Shown here: in pieces, positions 42,823 to 52,237 of the stretch
How positions within the stretch are numbered: position 1 is the first letter of the stretch
How the letters are laid out: every line of letters begins with the position of its first letter
Assembly (NCBI GenBank): GCA_964525555.1
Contig: CAZGHN010000003.1
Location: 186,001 to 250,000, forward strand
From: JAFGHJ01 sp964525555
GTDB taxonomy: Bacteria > Hydrothermota > UBA3072
DNA length: 64,000 nucleotides
Direction of reading: 5' to 3'
Made by a program: the position numbers and the translations under genes
Notes under the pieces: model-generated
The model's input: only the letters and a program-made list of their open reading frames with translations
Databases searched by the model: none
What the model was told of the DNA's origin: nothing

Positions 42823-44574
42823 ATGTTAGATGTTTCATTAAAAGATATTCCGGAGCTTCCCGGAGTTTATCATTTCAGAGATAAAAAAGAAATTCTTTAT
42901 ATTGGTAAAGCTAAAAATTTAAAGAAGAGAATCAAGAGTTACTTTACAGGAAAAAATTCCGTAAAAGAAAGTAGAATCTTGCAAAAATCAGAGTTTTTGG
43001 ATTATACAGCTACATCGAGTGAGCTTGAAGCTTTAATTTTGGAAGAAAATGAAATAAAAGAACATCAGCCTAAGTATAATGTAAGATTAAAAGACGATAA
43101 AAGATATCCTTATATTAAAATAACTATAAAAGATAAATATCCGACAATTTTTTACACTCGAAAGATTGAAAATGATGGTTCTCTTTATTTTGGGCCTTAT
43201 GCAGATGTAAAAGCAGTGAAAAGGGCACTAAAGACAATTTTAAACGTCTTTCCTATAAGAACGTGTAAAAGGAAAAATTTACCTGATAAGGTTTGTCTTA
43301 AGTACCATATTGGTAAGTGTATTGGACCTTGCATTGGAAAGATTGATAAAAAAGCGTATAGAGGATTAGTAGAGGAAATAATCGATTTTCTTAAAGGAAG
43401 GACAAAAAAACTGGAAAGAATAGTGAATGAAAAAATGATAAGAGCTTCGGAAGAATTAAATTTTGAAATGGCTGCTATTTATAGAAATCAGCTAATGAGT
43501 CTTAGAGATTTAACAAAGAAACAGCGAATGGTACTTGAGGATAAGAAATCCAGGGATTTGCTAGGCATTGGCAGTAAATCCGGGATGGCTTGCATTTTTG
43601 TTTTTCAAATAAGAGAAGGAAAACTTATTAATACAGAGAGATATTTTCTTAGAGCCGATGAAAATGTCTCCCCGGGGGAATATGTTCGGCGTTTTCTACT
43701 TTGGAAATATCTTAAAATATCTTATATTCCGAGGGAGATTTTGATACCTGTAGAGATAGAAGATAAAGGTTTATTAGAAAAACTTTTATCTTCTAAAATT
43801 AAGATGCCCAAAAAAGGAAACTTGAAAAAATTAGAAGAATTGGCTATAAAGAATGCATCCCTGGAACTTGAAAGGGAATTGTCTCACCCGGCAAGAGGTT
43901 TGAGAGATTCTCTTGTTGAGTTGCAGAATATTCTACTTCTTGATAAGATACCTATGGTAATAGAAGGTTTTGATATTTCAAATATTGGAAGTAAGCATTC
44001 CGTAGGTTCTTGCGTAGTTTTTGTAAATGGTTTTCCTCTTAAAGAAAAGTACAGGCGATTTAAAATAAAAAGTGTTAGGGGGATAAATGACCCGGCAATG
44101 ATTGCAGAAATAATAGGCAGAAGGATTAGGAGATTAATGGCCGATGAAGATTATCCTGATTTAATTTTGATAGATGGAGGAGTTGCCCAGTTAAATGCAG
44201 CAGTTAAAGCGATGGAGAGAATTACAGCGTTGAAGATTCCGGTAGTCGCTCTTGCAAAAAGGGCAGAGGAAATACATTTGCCGGGCGGAGAGATAATTTC
44301 TTTACCGCTTACGTCCAGTGCTTTAAAATTATTAATGAGGATACGTAATGAAGCACATGATTTTGCTCTTGGTTATCATAAAAAATTAAGAAGAAAAAAG
44401 CTCTCTCTATCAGAGTTAGATAAGATTAAAGGTATAGGTTATAAACGTAAGATTGCTTTGATACAGCATTTTGGTTCCAAAGACAGAATACTTGCCGCAT
44501 CTAAAGATGAAATTAGTAGGGTTCCGGGAATTAGTGATAAATTGGCTAATACTGTTTATAATTCCCTTCGCTGA
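42823..44574 (+). CDS. uvrC: excinuclease ABC subunit C
   Basis: 583 residues. The nuclease of UvrABC nucleotide excision repair. N-terminal GIY-YIG domain (GVYHFRDKKEILYIGKAKNL), a CxxxC-type iron-sulfur region (TCKRKNLPDKVCLKYHIGKC then IGPC), the UvrB-binding motif (NFEMAAIYRNQL), the RNase H-like C-terminal nuclease (IEGFDISNIGSKHSVGSCVV; LILIDGGVAQLN) and a terminal helix-hairpin-helix pair (KIKGIGYKRK; VPGISDKLA). A weak TTGCGG-17-TAACTT promoter ends 7 nt before the ATG. Confidence 0.97.
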   Translation: MLDVSLKDIPELPGVYHFRDKKEILYIGKAKNLKKRIKSYFTGKNSVKESRILQKSEFLDYTATSSELEALILEENEIKEHQPKYNVRLKDDKRYPYIKITIKDKYPTIFYTRKIENDGSLYFGPYADVKAVKRALKTILNVFPIRTCKRKNLPDKVCLKYHIGKCIGPCIGKIDKKAYRGLVEEIIDFLKGRTKKLERIVNEKMIRASEELNFEMAAIYRNQLMSLRDLTKKQRMVLEDKKSRDLLGIGSKSGMACIFVFQIREGKLINTERYFLRADENVSPGEYVRRFLLWKYLKISYIPREILIPVEIEDKGLLEKLLSSKIKMPKKGNLKKLEELAIKNASLELERELSHPARGLRDSLVELQNILLLDKIPMVIEGFDISNIGSKHSVGSCVVFVNGFPLKEKYRRFKIKSVRGINDPAMIAEIIGRRIRRLMADEDYPDLILIDGGVAQLNAAVKAMERITALKIPVVALAKRAEEIHLPGGEIISLPLTSSALKLLMRIRNEAHDFALGYHKKLRRKKLSLSELDKIKGIGYKRKIALIQHFGSKDRILAASKDEISRVPGISDKLANTVYNSLR

Positions 44575-44580
44575 AGTAAT

Positions 44581-47397
44581 TTGGAAGTTAATTTGATATT
44601 GTTTTTATTGTCTATATCGACAGAAACACTGGTAATTGATTCACCGGATACTTCAGAAATTGATCTTGGATATTCTTTTATTATTGTAAATTCTGATAGT
44701 TTATGGTGTGGAGAAGAACTTTTATTACGCGATTCTTCATATATAATAGATTATCAAAATGGTAGTCTGAAACTTTTAAAAAATTGTTCAATGCCTTTTA
44801 AATTCAAATTTTCCCATGTTGATTTTTCTTTAAATGAGACTTATTCAAAATGGAGAGCCGGTATAAATAAGGTTCTGTCTACTGAAATGATAGAAAATAT
44901 AAAAGAACGAGATGACGATAAACTTATCATAAATGGAAATAAAGGATTGTTTGTTGATATTAGATCGAGAGGTACCGATATAAGCCAGAGCTTATGGATG
45001 GAAATAGGCGGTAAGGCTGGCCAGTTCGATGTATCAGGTGTTCTTTCTGATGAGAATATTCCTCAGGGTGGTGATGTTTCACAAAGTTTAAGGGAAATAG
45101 ATGAAATATTTATTGAAGCTATTTCGGATAATATGTCTTTTAGAGTAGGTGATATTCTAACTGAAGAAGAAGGATTAGATAAGAAATTGTTAGGTGTTTC
45201 TTCCAGTTGGCAGAATTTGTATGGGGTGGTTGGGGTAGCCAAAGCTAAATATGGGAAAAATACGTTTAAAACTTCAGAAAATAAGCAGGGACCTTATAAA
45301 ATTAATCCTGAAGAAGAGGTAATAGGAATTTCAATTGTGAGAGGTTCCGAACAAGTATGGCTAAACGGCAGACTTTTAGAAGAAGGTACGGATAACGATT
45401 ATGTGATAAATTACTCAGAAAATTCCGTAACTTTCAATCCTTCAGTTTTTCTTGATAACGAATCGGTTGTTTTAGTTCTTTTTCAATATAGTGTGTACGG
45501 AGAAAGTAATGTTTTTTATAAAGCTGCTTTTGAAAGTGACGATTACTTTTTTTCTTTTTTAAGAAAAGAAGATTTTTCAGAAAAAGATTTAGTAGAATTT
45601 TATCCCGACTCCGGCTTTGGATACCGTTATGCCGCAGTAAATGTTGGGGAAGGTAAAGGAGATTATGTTCTTCAAGATTCCATTTTTGTTTATCAAGGTT
45701 ATCAAAATGGTTCTTATGAAGTTTACTTCGAATGGGTTGGAGAAGGAAACGGAGAATATGAATATATTGATTCATTACATTATTTTTTATGGACAGGTGA
45801 TGGCCCATATTCAGCTAAACGCAAGGTTCCTCTCGGAGAAGAGGATAATCTTTTTTCTTGCGGATTAAACAAAGAATTAGAAAATTTTTCTTTATCCGGT
45901 CAATTGAAGGCAAGGAGAATAAGAATTCCCTCAGGTGGAGATAAAAAAGATGGATTAAATACAAATATTAAGTCTATATATAATCCGTATGATTTTTTAA
46001 GTTTTTCTGTTAATTTTTCTAAAAGAACCACAGATTTTGTTGTAAAGGAATGGGAAGGAGATAAGGATATATTGAAAACCTGGGAGATGAATAGTCTTCC
46101 GTCTGATTTTCTTGAATGTGGTGTAAAACTTATACCTAACTCTAAGATAGAATGTTCTTATTACTATGGAAAAGCAGATACCCTGCGAAAAGACAAAATA
46201 AATCTCGGTTTTCAGCCCTTATATTTCGATTGGGAAAACATAAGAGGCTATAGGCAGGATTTAAAAGGAGGATTAAGGATCAAAGAATACGATTTCTTTT
46301 ATAGAAACTTGCGAAGAGAAGAAAATTATAGAAAAGAATTTTCTGCCGGAAGTCCGTTTTTGTCACTTTTATATGGGCTTGAAGGTGGAATCCTTGGAGA
46401 TACTGCAAAATTATATATGGCAAGAACCAATGTTAAATATAAAATCGCTACGCTTTCAGCATCTCATTTGTATAAAAGAAATCTAAATTCTGGGCAATTA
46501 GAGAAAATAACTAACGGAACCTTAGACATGAATTTAATATTGAATTCTTTTTACTTTAGAAGTAAGTTTAATGTTTCAAGAAAAAAAGCAAGTATATGGC
46601 AAAGATACTATCAAGATGTAAACCCAGGAGAAGGCAATTATTCTTACGATTCAACAAATAATACTTATTATTCAAACCCGTATGGGAATTACATTCAGCG
46701 TACTGTATATACGGGGGAAGAGCAAGATTCAAGAGAGTATTCTACCGATATTTCTGTCCGTTTGGATCGTTTGATTTTGATAAATGGATATCTAAATGCA
46801 ATATATATTCCGGAATTAATGAATAATAGTGATGGTTTATTGAGTGTTAAATTTCCTAAAGAAAGTAAAAATAGAGCATTCTTTAAAGTAAATTTTAGTT
46901 ATAATAGAGGAGAGGATTTTTTAGGACTACCTGATCGCAATTATGGAAAGATTGATTGCGGTTGGGAAAATATTACTCGTGGATATAAGAGCATTGGATT
47001 AACTCGAGAATGGAGTATCGAAGAGACTAGATATGGTGGGTATTTTAATTTTTGGAATCAGAGTGGTTTTGAGCTAAAACTTGAAGGGCTTTTTACTGTT
47101 GGAGAAGATACTCTTTTATCTTCTATTTTGGTGTTGGGTTACAGGCTTTCCGGCAATAGAAGAGGAGGATTAATTCAGGTAACCCTTGGCTACAATTATT
47201 ATACGGGTGGCGATGTTAATTCGTACAGAATGAGTGATCTTTACCCGCCAGGATTCTTTTATGATTTAACCTCATCTATAACATTTGACTTTACTGAGAC
47301 TGTCCATTTGATATTAAAAGCAAATGCGCATAAACTCAGTAGCGGAGAAATATATTACAATGGAAGAATGGGTATTACCGCAGATTTCTCACCGTAA
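44581..47397 (+). CDS. giant outer-membrane beta-barrel-like protein
   Basis: 938 residues; no characterised family recognised with confidence. Short N-terminal signal (VNLILFLLSISTE), an Ig-like periplasmic part, then GPYKINPEEEVIGISIVRGS with EQVWLNGRLLEEGTDNDYVI, a recurrent motif of SprA-like and related large barrels. From about residue 400 onward there are alternating aromatic strands to the end. TTG start 6 nt after uvrC, without a clear Shine-Dalgarno. Likely a surface or secretion-related barrel; SprA-like is a hypothesis only. Confidence 0.65.
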   Translation: MEVNLILFLLSISTETLVIDSPDTSEIDLGYSFIIVNSDSLWCGEELLLRDSSYIIDYQNGSLKLLKNCSMPFKFKFSHVDFSLNETYSKWRAGINKVLSTEMIENIKERDDDKLIINGNKGLFVDIRSRGTDISQSLWMEIGGKAGQFDVSGVLSDENIPQGGDVSQSLREIDEIFIEAISDNMSFRVGDILTEEEGLDKKLLGVSSSWQNLYGVVGVAKAKYGKNTFKTSENKQGPYKINPEEEVIGISIVRGSEQVWLNGRLLEEGTDNDYVINYSENSVTFNPSVFLDNESVVLVLFQYSVYGESNVFYKAAFESDDYFFSFLRKEDFSEKDLVEFYPDSGFGYRYAAVNVGEGKGDYVLQDSIFVYQGYQNGSYEVYFEWVGEGNGEYEYIDSLHYFLWTGDGPYSAKRKVPLGEEDNLFSCGLNKELENFSLSGQLKARRIRIPSGGDKKDGLNTNIKSIYNPYDFLSFSVNFSKRTTDFVVKEWEGDKDILKTWEMNSLPSDFLECGVKLIPNSKIECSYYYGKADTLRKDKINLGFQPLYFDWENIRGYRQDLKGGLRIKEYDFFYRNLRREENYRKEFSAGSPFLSLLYGLEGGILGDTAKLYMARTNVKYKIATLSASHLYKRNLNSGQLEKITNGTLDMNLILNSFYFRSKFNVSRKKASIWQRYYQDVNPGEGNYSYDSTNNTYYSNPYGNYIQRTVYTGEEQDSREYSTDISVRLDRLILINGYLNAIYIPELMNNSDGLLSVKFPKESKNRAFFKVNFSYNRGEDFLGLPDRNYGKIDCGWENITRGYKSIGLTREWSIEETRYGGYFNFWNQSGFELKLEGLFTVGEDTLLSSILVLGYRLSGNRRGGLIQVTLGYNYYTGGDVNSYRMSDLYPPGFFYDLTSSITFDFTETVHLILKANAHKLSSGEIYYNGRMGITADFSP

Positions 47398-47404
47398 AAG
47401 TCCC

Positions 47405-47432
47405 TTGACTTATTCAGATATTAGGATAAAAT
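47405..47432 (+). promoter_or_regulatory. promoter, leaderless, for GlmU-like gene
   Basis: TTGACT (47405-47410), 16-bp spacer, TAAAAT (47427-47432), then 6 nt to the ATG at 47439. Confidence 0.65.
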
Positions 47433-47438
47433 TATTTT

Positions 47439-48590
47439 ATGAACGTCGTTCTATTTGAAGACAAAAAATTCGCTAATTTTTATCCTATTTCAAGAATGCG
47501 TACAGTAGCCGAAATAAGAACCGGCAAATGGACACAAAAAGAGAGAGTTGCCCTTCAATTCAAAACTGAGCCGTTAATTCATTCTGCAAGAGAGCTTTAT
47601 GGAGATAAGATTGAAGTAAAAGATGATACTCTTTTCTTAAATGCAAGATTAAAGGATTTTGATTTTTTCTTAGATTTAAAAGGAAGCAAATGTGTTGTTA
47701 ATAAAGATGGTGATGTTCTCGGTTATAGAAGCAGCAAAATTATTGAAGATAAGAATTTTAATGATTTCGAAATAATCACTAAGGAAATCCCTGTATATAA
47801 TTTTATATGGGATATAATAGCGGGGCTGTCCGAAAGATTGAATTCTGATCTAAGTCATGTTGATTCTTTGGGAGAAATTTTAAGCCCGATAAATGCTTTT
47901 GTTTATTTGCGAAATAAAGACAATATTTATATTGGTAAAGGCGTTAAGCTTGGAGAAGGTGTTGTTCTTGATGCGGAAAGCGCTCCGATTTGGATTGATG
48001 ATAATTCTGTTGTAGAAAGTCATTGTTGTATTATTGGTCCTGCTTATATAGGTAAAAAATCAAAAGTGAAGCCTGCCAGTCTTTTAAATAGAGTTGCAAT
48101 CGGGGATGCCGTTAAAATTTCCGGTGAAATTGAGGGAACTATATTTCAGGGTTATTCTAACAAGCAACATTTAGGTTTTCTTGGGCATGCTTTTGTAGGG
48201 GAATGGGTTAATCTTGGAGCGGGAACGACCAATTCTGATTTGAAAAATAATTACAGTAAAGTCAGCGTTGTCTTAGAAGGGAAGCGTTTTGAAACTAGTA
48301 TGCTGTTTCTTGGGACTATTATTGGAGATCACTCAAAGACTGCGATTAACACTACTTTTAATACTGGTACTATTATAGAACCATTCTGTAATATTTTTGG
48401 AAGAGGATATCCTCCCAAGTATGTGCCTCCTTTTAGTTGGTGGGGTGATAGTATTGAAGAATATAAGTTGGAGAAAGCTATTGAAACCGCTACCAGAGTT
48501 ATGGAAAGAAGGGACATAAAGTTAGACGAAAAATACAAAAAGAAAATTGAGAGACTTTTTATTGAATCTAAAGACATCAGAAAAAAATAA
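47439..48590 (+). CDS. GlmU-like sugar nucleotidyltransferase/acyltransferase homologue
   Basis: 383 residues. The N-terminal part (VVLFEDKKFANFYPISRMRT) is the GlmU-type N-terminal domain of a divergent family (described as an alternative bacterial GlmU). It lacks the classic GxGTRM loop. The C-terminal left-handed parallel beta-helix (about 165-345) contains hexapeptide repeats and LGAGTTNSDLKNNY, a GlmU active-site-like motif. It may act in UDP-N-acetylglucosamine synthesis or a related sugar pathway; the precise activity is unproven. Confidence 0.82.
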   Translation: MNVVLFEDKKFANFYPISRMRTVAEIRTGKWTQKERVALQFKTEPLIHSARELYGDKIEVKDDTLFLNARLKDFDFFLDLKGSKCVVNKDGDVLGYRSSKIIEDKNFNDFEIITKEIPVYNFIWDIIAGLSERLNSDLSHVDSLGEILSPINAFVYLRNKDNIYIGKGVKLGEGVVLDAESAPIWIDDNSVVESHCCIIGPAYIGKKSKVKPASLLNRVAIGDAVKISGEIEGTIFQGYSNKQHLGFLGHAFVGEWVNLGAGTTNSDLKNNYSKVSVVLEGKRFETSMLFLGTIIGDHSKTAINTTFNTGTIIEPFCNIFGRGYPPKYVPPFSWWGDSIEEYKLEKAIETATRVMERRDIKLDEKYKKKIERLFIESKDIRKK

Positions 48591-48621
48591 AATAGTATTA
48601 GGTTTTGCCCTAATTTAACTA

Positions 48622-48649
48622 TTGACATATTGGGATTTTTTCGTATAAT
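48622..48649 (+). promoter_or_regulatory. promoter, leaderless, for Spo0B/ChpT-like gene
   Basis: TTGACA (48622-48627), 16-bp spacer, TATAAT (48644-48649), then 9 nt to the ATG at 48659; transcription start expected at 48656-48657. Confidence 0.7.
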
Positions 48650-48658
48650 GTTTTTTAA

Positions 48659-49225
48659 ATGGATGAAGAGAAAATGGATAAATTTCATAAAATTGTTACC
48701 GTAGAATTGCTCTCAACCATTGATCATAAGGTAAGGGGTATACAGCAGTTCGTTGTTGCTCTTCGTGGTTTGATAGAGGAAGAGGTGCTTGATGATTTAA
48801 AGGAAGAGACGGAAGAATTGCAGGCTATTTATGAATCATATTTAAAACTCAGAAATATCAGTTTAGAAGAAGTAGAAATCGGGAAATTTTTAAAAGATAA
48901 GTACGATATAAAGACAAAAATTTCCTGTATTACTGAGATGGATCGTGAGAAACTTAGCTTTGTTTTTGATACTTTAATAGATTTTTGCGGCAAGGATAAT
49001 TATACGTTGTCTGTTTCGGAAACTGAGAAAGGTTGCATTGTTAATATAGTGTCTCCGTCTTTTACAAAGTTATCAGTTGATGATTTTCAAAAACTTTCTG
49101 ATGATATCGAAGTACTGCCCTTTTTTGCTATAAAGAAGACGCTTGCTAGAATGGGTGGAACATTCTCTTGTCAGGGAGACGTAGTTTCTATTGAGCTTAT
49201 AAGGCCTGGAGCCGACGACGCATAA
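48659..49225 (+). CDS. degenerate histidine-kinase-like protein (Spo0B/ChpT-like?)
   Basis: 188 residues. ELLSTIDHKVRGIQQFVVAL looks like a dimerisation/phosphoacceptor helix with the candidate His23 in the H-box position. A second helix follows, then an alpha/beta domain whose order resembles a HATPase_c fold (MDREKLSFVFDTLIDFC ... ARMGGTFSCQGDVVSIEL). N, G1 and G2 boxes for ATP are absent. This architecture is that of Spo0B and ChpT phosphotransferases. It neighbours, convergently, a REC/HD-GYP regulator. Assignment is structural inference, not a clear sequence match. Confidence 0.5.
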   Translation: MDEEKMDKFHKIVTVELLSTIDHKVRGIQQFVVALRGLIEEEVLDDLKEETEELQAIYESYLKLRNISLEEVEIGKFLKDKYDIKTKISCITEMDREKLSFVFDTLIDFCGKDNYTLSVSETEKGCIVNIVSPSFTKLSVDDFQKLSDDIEVLPFFAIKKTLARMGGTFSCQGDVVSIELIRPGADDA

Positions 49226-49227
49226 TT

Positions 49228-49445
49228 TGGGCAACAGGTACTAGGTCTTAGATATTAGTTAAAAAAACAAACAAAAATTTATTCTTTATTTATCTTTGTG
49301 TTATTTGTTATGTAATACTTATATTTTTTTAAACTGAGTTAAATCGAAAAATAGTTAAATAGTAAAAAAGGTTTGTGTTATCTGTGTGATTTTTTTATGA
49401 GGTGGGAGGCCGATTTAACAATTAAACAATTTGACCATTTAACTA
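49228..49445. repeat. dispersed intergenic repeats (families G-like, B, C)
   Basis: GGTACTAGGTCTTAGATATT, TTATCTTTGTGTTATTTG, GTTAAATCGAAAAATAGTTA with AATAGTAAAA, GTGTTATCTGTGTGAT, and TTTAACAATTAAACAATTTG with ACCATTTAAC. Convergent gap; no terminator hairpin obvious. Confidence 0.55.
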
Positions 49446-49448
49446 TTA

Positions 49449-50453
49449 CTATATTCTATCAAATTCTCCTTTTTTAATTAGATCTATACATATTTTTACT
49501 AATTCCGGGTCGAACTGACTTCCGGAATTTTTCATTAATTCTACTATAATTTCTTCTTTTGAAAGCCCTTCTCTATAAGGTCTTTTAGAAATCATTGCGC
49601 TAACTGAATCGGCAACAGCTAATATTCTTGCAGATTTGGGTATTTTTTTGCCTTCTAATCCGTCAGGAAAGCCTGTTCCATCAAATCTTTCGTGATGATG
49701 AAGGACGCAGTTTAAGATTTTCTTATTTCCTATAGAAGGGCTAAGTATAGAATCTCCTATTTCAGGGTGTTTTTTCATTACTCTGTATTCCTCTTCATTT
49801 AGATACTTTGGTTTCATTAAAATAGCATCAGGTATACCAACTTTACCTATATCGTGGATAATAGCTGCGCATCCGAGGATTTCTTTTTCTTTTTTTGTAA
49901 ATTCTAATTCATCAGCTATTTTAAGAGCTATCTCCTTGACCTGCCTGGAATGACCTTCCTGGTAGGGATCTTTTGCTTCGAGAGCCCTAACCAAAGACGT
50001 TATAGTATCGAGCATTTTTCTTTCAATTTTTTCTCGCTGTTCTTTTACTTTCTTTTCTAATTCTAAATGATAGTCTCTCTTAATTTTTAATAAAAAGTTT
50101 CTCTCTTTTACTTTTTCCAACACTCTACAAAGTTCTTCCGGAAAAACGGGTTTTACAAGATAGTCAAAAACCCCTGCTCTCATTGTACTTCTTATTATGT
50201 CGATACTTTTAAAGGCTGTAATCATTACAATGGAAACGTCCGGGTTTATGCCTAACAACAATTTAGCTGCTTCGATACCATTCATTTTGGGCATTTCAAT
50301 ATCAAGTAGGACGCAGTCATAGTTATTTTTTTTGTATTCATTAACGGCTTCATATCCATTGTTGGTAGGTTTACATTCGTGTCCTTGGCGGTTGAGGATA
50401 TTTACGAGTGACCTTAGAATTTTATTATCGTCGTCTGCTAATAAAATTTTCAT
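49449..50453 (-). CDS. response regulator with REC and HD-GYP domains
   Basis: 334 residues. The receiver domain (1-118) has LADDDNKILRSL, phosphoacceptor Asp in CVLLDIEMPKMNG (about 52), and the Thr and Lys switch residues (ITAF, LVKPV). A coiled-coil linker leads to an HD-GYP phosphodiesterase domain (about 150-325) with AAIIHDIGKVGIPD and HHHERFDGTGFPDG, where GFP replaces GYP. Probably a phosphorylation-controlled c-di-GMP hydrolase. It lies 29 nt after the MBL gene, without a clear Shine-Dalgarno. Confidence 0.93.
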   Translation of the reverse strand: MKILLADDDNKILRSLVNILNRQGHECKPTNNGYEAVNEYKKNNYDCVLLDIEMPKMNGIEAAKLLLGINPDVSIVMITAFKSIDIIRSTMRAGVFDYLVKPVFPEELCRVLEKVKERNFLLKIKRDYHLELEKKVKEQREKIERKMLDTITSLVRALEAKDPYQEGHSRQVKEIALKIADELEFTKKEKEILGCAAIIHDIGKVGIPDAILMKPKYLNEEEYRVMKKHPEIGDSILSPSIGNKKILNCVLHHHERFDGTGFPDGLEGKKIPKSARILAVADSVSAMISKRPYREGLSKEEIIVELMKNSGSQFDPELVKICIDLIKKGEFDRI

Positions 50454-50482
50454 AAGATATACTATTTATATATATATAATTC

Positions 50483-51313
50483 TTATAATTCGATTTCTTT
50501 GCCCTCTCGGGCACCTTTAACTTTTAATCCTTTACCGGCTAGTTTATTTGCTTTTTTTATGATTCTGTCCACTTGTTTGTCTGTCCTGGTTGGGTCGTAA
50601 TGAGTCAAATAAAGTGTTTTTACTCTTCCTTCTTTTGCGAAGGCTACTGTTTGCTGCCATGAAGAATGTCCCCAACTTTTATGTCTTTCCATTTCTGATT
50701 TTTCATATTGCGAATCGTGAATTAGAATGTCGGCATCTTTTATAAAATCTAGATGTTCTTCGTATGGTATCATAGCGATGTCCTGATGGTCTAGTTCGTT
50801 ATCACTCATGAACACAAAGGTTTTTCCGTCTTCTTCAAACTTAAAAGCGTGAGTTTCAAGGGGATGATTTGTTAATATTGAGCTGATTTTTACTCCGTCG
50901 ATTTTAATACCTTTTTTTCGTATCTTTTCAAGTTCTATATTAGCGCCTATTTGTTTGAAGGGTACTGGATAGTAAAGGGATTGCATTTGTCCTTTAAATA
51001 TATCTAATAATCTTCCGTAAGTTGGAGAAGCAGCAAATATTTTTATTGAAAAGCTCGGAATATATATTGGGATAAAGAAAGGGAACCCCTGTATATGGTC
51101 CCAGTGAGAATGAGTAAGAAACAAATTGATATGGTTTATTTTTTTTGAGAGTATTTCACTTGAAAGAACTCTAATGCCAGATCCTGCATCAATGATTATT
51201 TTTTTACCATTATTTAAAGTCAAATCAATGCAAGTTGTGTTTCCTCCGTATATAACTGTATCTTTCCCGGGCGTTGGTATTGAGCCTCTTGTACCCAAAA
51301 GTTTGATTTTCAT
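50483..51313 (-). CDS. MBL-fold metallohydrolase
   Basis: 276 residues, cytosolic. The start KIKLLGTRGSIPTPG and the zinc motif THSHWDHIQG are typical of the RNase Z/PhnP/cyclic-nucleotide phosphodiesterase branch. The later metal ligands appear in LTNHPLETHAF, FMSDNELDH and LTHYDPTRTD. In several bacteria this subfamily accompanies signalling proteins, and here it precedes a REC/HD-GYP gene in the same orientation. The substrate is unknown. The mRNA should be leaderless. Confidence 0.88.
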   Translation of the reverse strand: MKIKLLGTRGSIPTPGKDTVIYGGNTTCIDLTLNNGKKIIIDAGSGIRVLSSEILSKKINHINLFLTHSHWDHIQGFPFFIPIYIPSFSIKIFAASPTYGRLLDIFKGQMQSLYYPVPFKQIGANIELEKIRKKGIKIDGVKISSILTNHPLETHAFKFEEDGKTFVFMSDNELDHQDIAMIPYEEHLDFIKDADILIHDSQYEKSEMERHKSWGHSSWQQTVAFAKEGRVKTLYLTHYDPTRTDKQVDRIIKKANKLAGKGLKVKGAREGKEIEL

Positions 51314-51319
51314 AAAACA

Positions 51320-51347
51320 ATTTTAAATAAAAATGCAGATTTGTCAA
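51320..51347 (-). promoter_or_regulatory. promoter, leaderless, for MBL/REC-HD-GYP
   Basis: TTGACA (51347-51342), 16-bp spacer, TAAAAT (51325-51320), then 6 nt to the ATG at 51313. Confidence 0.7.
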
Positions 51348-51549
51348 GCTTTTTATAAAGTATTATCTTATTAGTATAAATTATGTTTTAAGGTTTTATA
51401 TTTTTTTCATATAATCTCTTGCCTATTCAATTAATCTTTTTTACTATTAGTTATTAAATCAGGAAACAAAAAAATGGAAATTTATAATGATATTGAAAGC
51501 AAAATTTATTTATTAGGAGAAATATTTTTAAGTATAAATGGAGGAGTTT

Positions 51550-52227
51550 ATGAGAAGGTCTTTAACGTTTACAGTACTTCTTCTGCTTTTTTTAACAGTG
51601 TTGGGAAAGGAAAAAATGCTAAAACCAACAAATAAATTGAGGTTACCTGTGCCTAAGTATAAAAGCAATATTTCAGTAGAAGAAGCTATTTTAAAAAGAA
51701 GGTCAATCAGGAGTTATTCTGATAAGTCTTTGAAATTAGAAGAAATTTCTCAACTTTTGTGGGCGGCTCAGGGTATTACGGATAGTTTGCGAAAATTAAG
51801 GGCTGCCCCTTCTGCCGGAGCTCTTTATCCTCTCGAGACTTATATTGTCGTAGGCAACATATCTTCGTTAGAAAATGGTATCTATAAATACGATCCTTTA
51901 AGTCATGAAATTATTAAGACAAAGGAAGGGGATTATAGAAATGAACTTTCGCTTGCTTCGCTTGGTCAATCCTGTATCAAGGAGGCGGCTGTTTCTATTG
52001 TTTTTGCGGCAGTATATGATAGGATAACAAAAAAATACGGTGATAGAGGGATACGATACACATACATGGAAGCCGGACATGCAGCTCAAAATATTTATTT
52101 ACAGGCAGGAGTCTTAAAGCTAGGCACAGTTGTTGTAGGTGCTTTTATCGACAATGAAGTTAAGAAAGTAGTTGGTATGAATAAGGAGGAAACTCCTTTA
52201 TATATATTGCCTGTGGGAAAGAAATAA
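51550..52227 (+). CDS. exported SagB-type nitroreductase-fold oxidoreductase
   Basis: 225 residues. SVEEAILKRRSIRSYSDKSL, AAPSAGALYPLETYIVV and YTYMEAGHAAQNIYLQAGVL are the SagB/ThcOx FMN-oxidoreductase motifs. Before them is a signal peptide (RRSLTFTVLLLLFLTVLG), unusual for this fold. ATG at 51550 is chosen because GGAGG lies 5 nt upstream; the in-frame ATG at 51538 overlaps that element. No azole-peptide cyclase partners (SagC/D) lie nearby, so it is probably a stand-alone periplasmic flavoenzyme of unknown substrate. Confidence 0.85.
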   Translation: MRRSLTFTVLLLLFLTVLGKEKMLKPTNKLRLPVPKYKSNISVEEAILKRRSIRSYSDKSLKLEEISQLLWAAQGITDSLRKLRAAPSAGALYPLETYIVVGNISSLENGIYKYDPLSHEIIKTKEGDYRNELSLASLGQSCIKEAAVSIVFAAVYDRITKKYGDRGIRYTYMEAGHAAQNIYLQAGVLKLGTVVVGAFIDNEVKKVVGMNKEETPLYILPVGKK

Positions 52228-52237
52228 TTAAGATTTA

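Noticed and set aside
51538..51540. Upstream ATG for the nitroreductase
   Set aside because: It overlaps the Shine-Dalgarno GGAGG of the ATG at 51550, and would spoil the signal peptide N-terminus.
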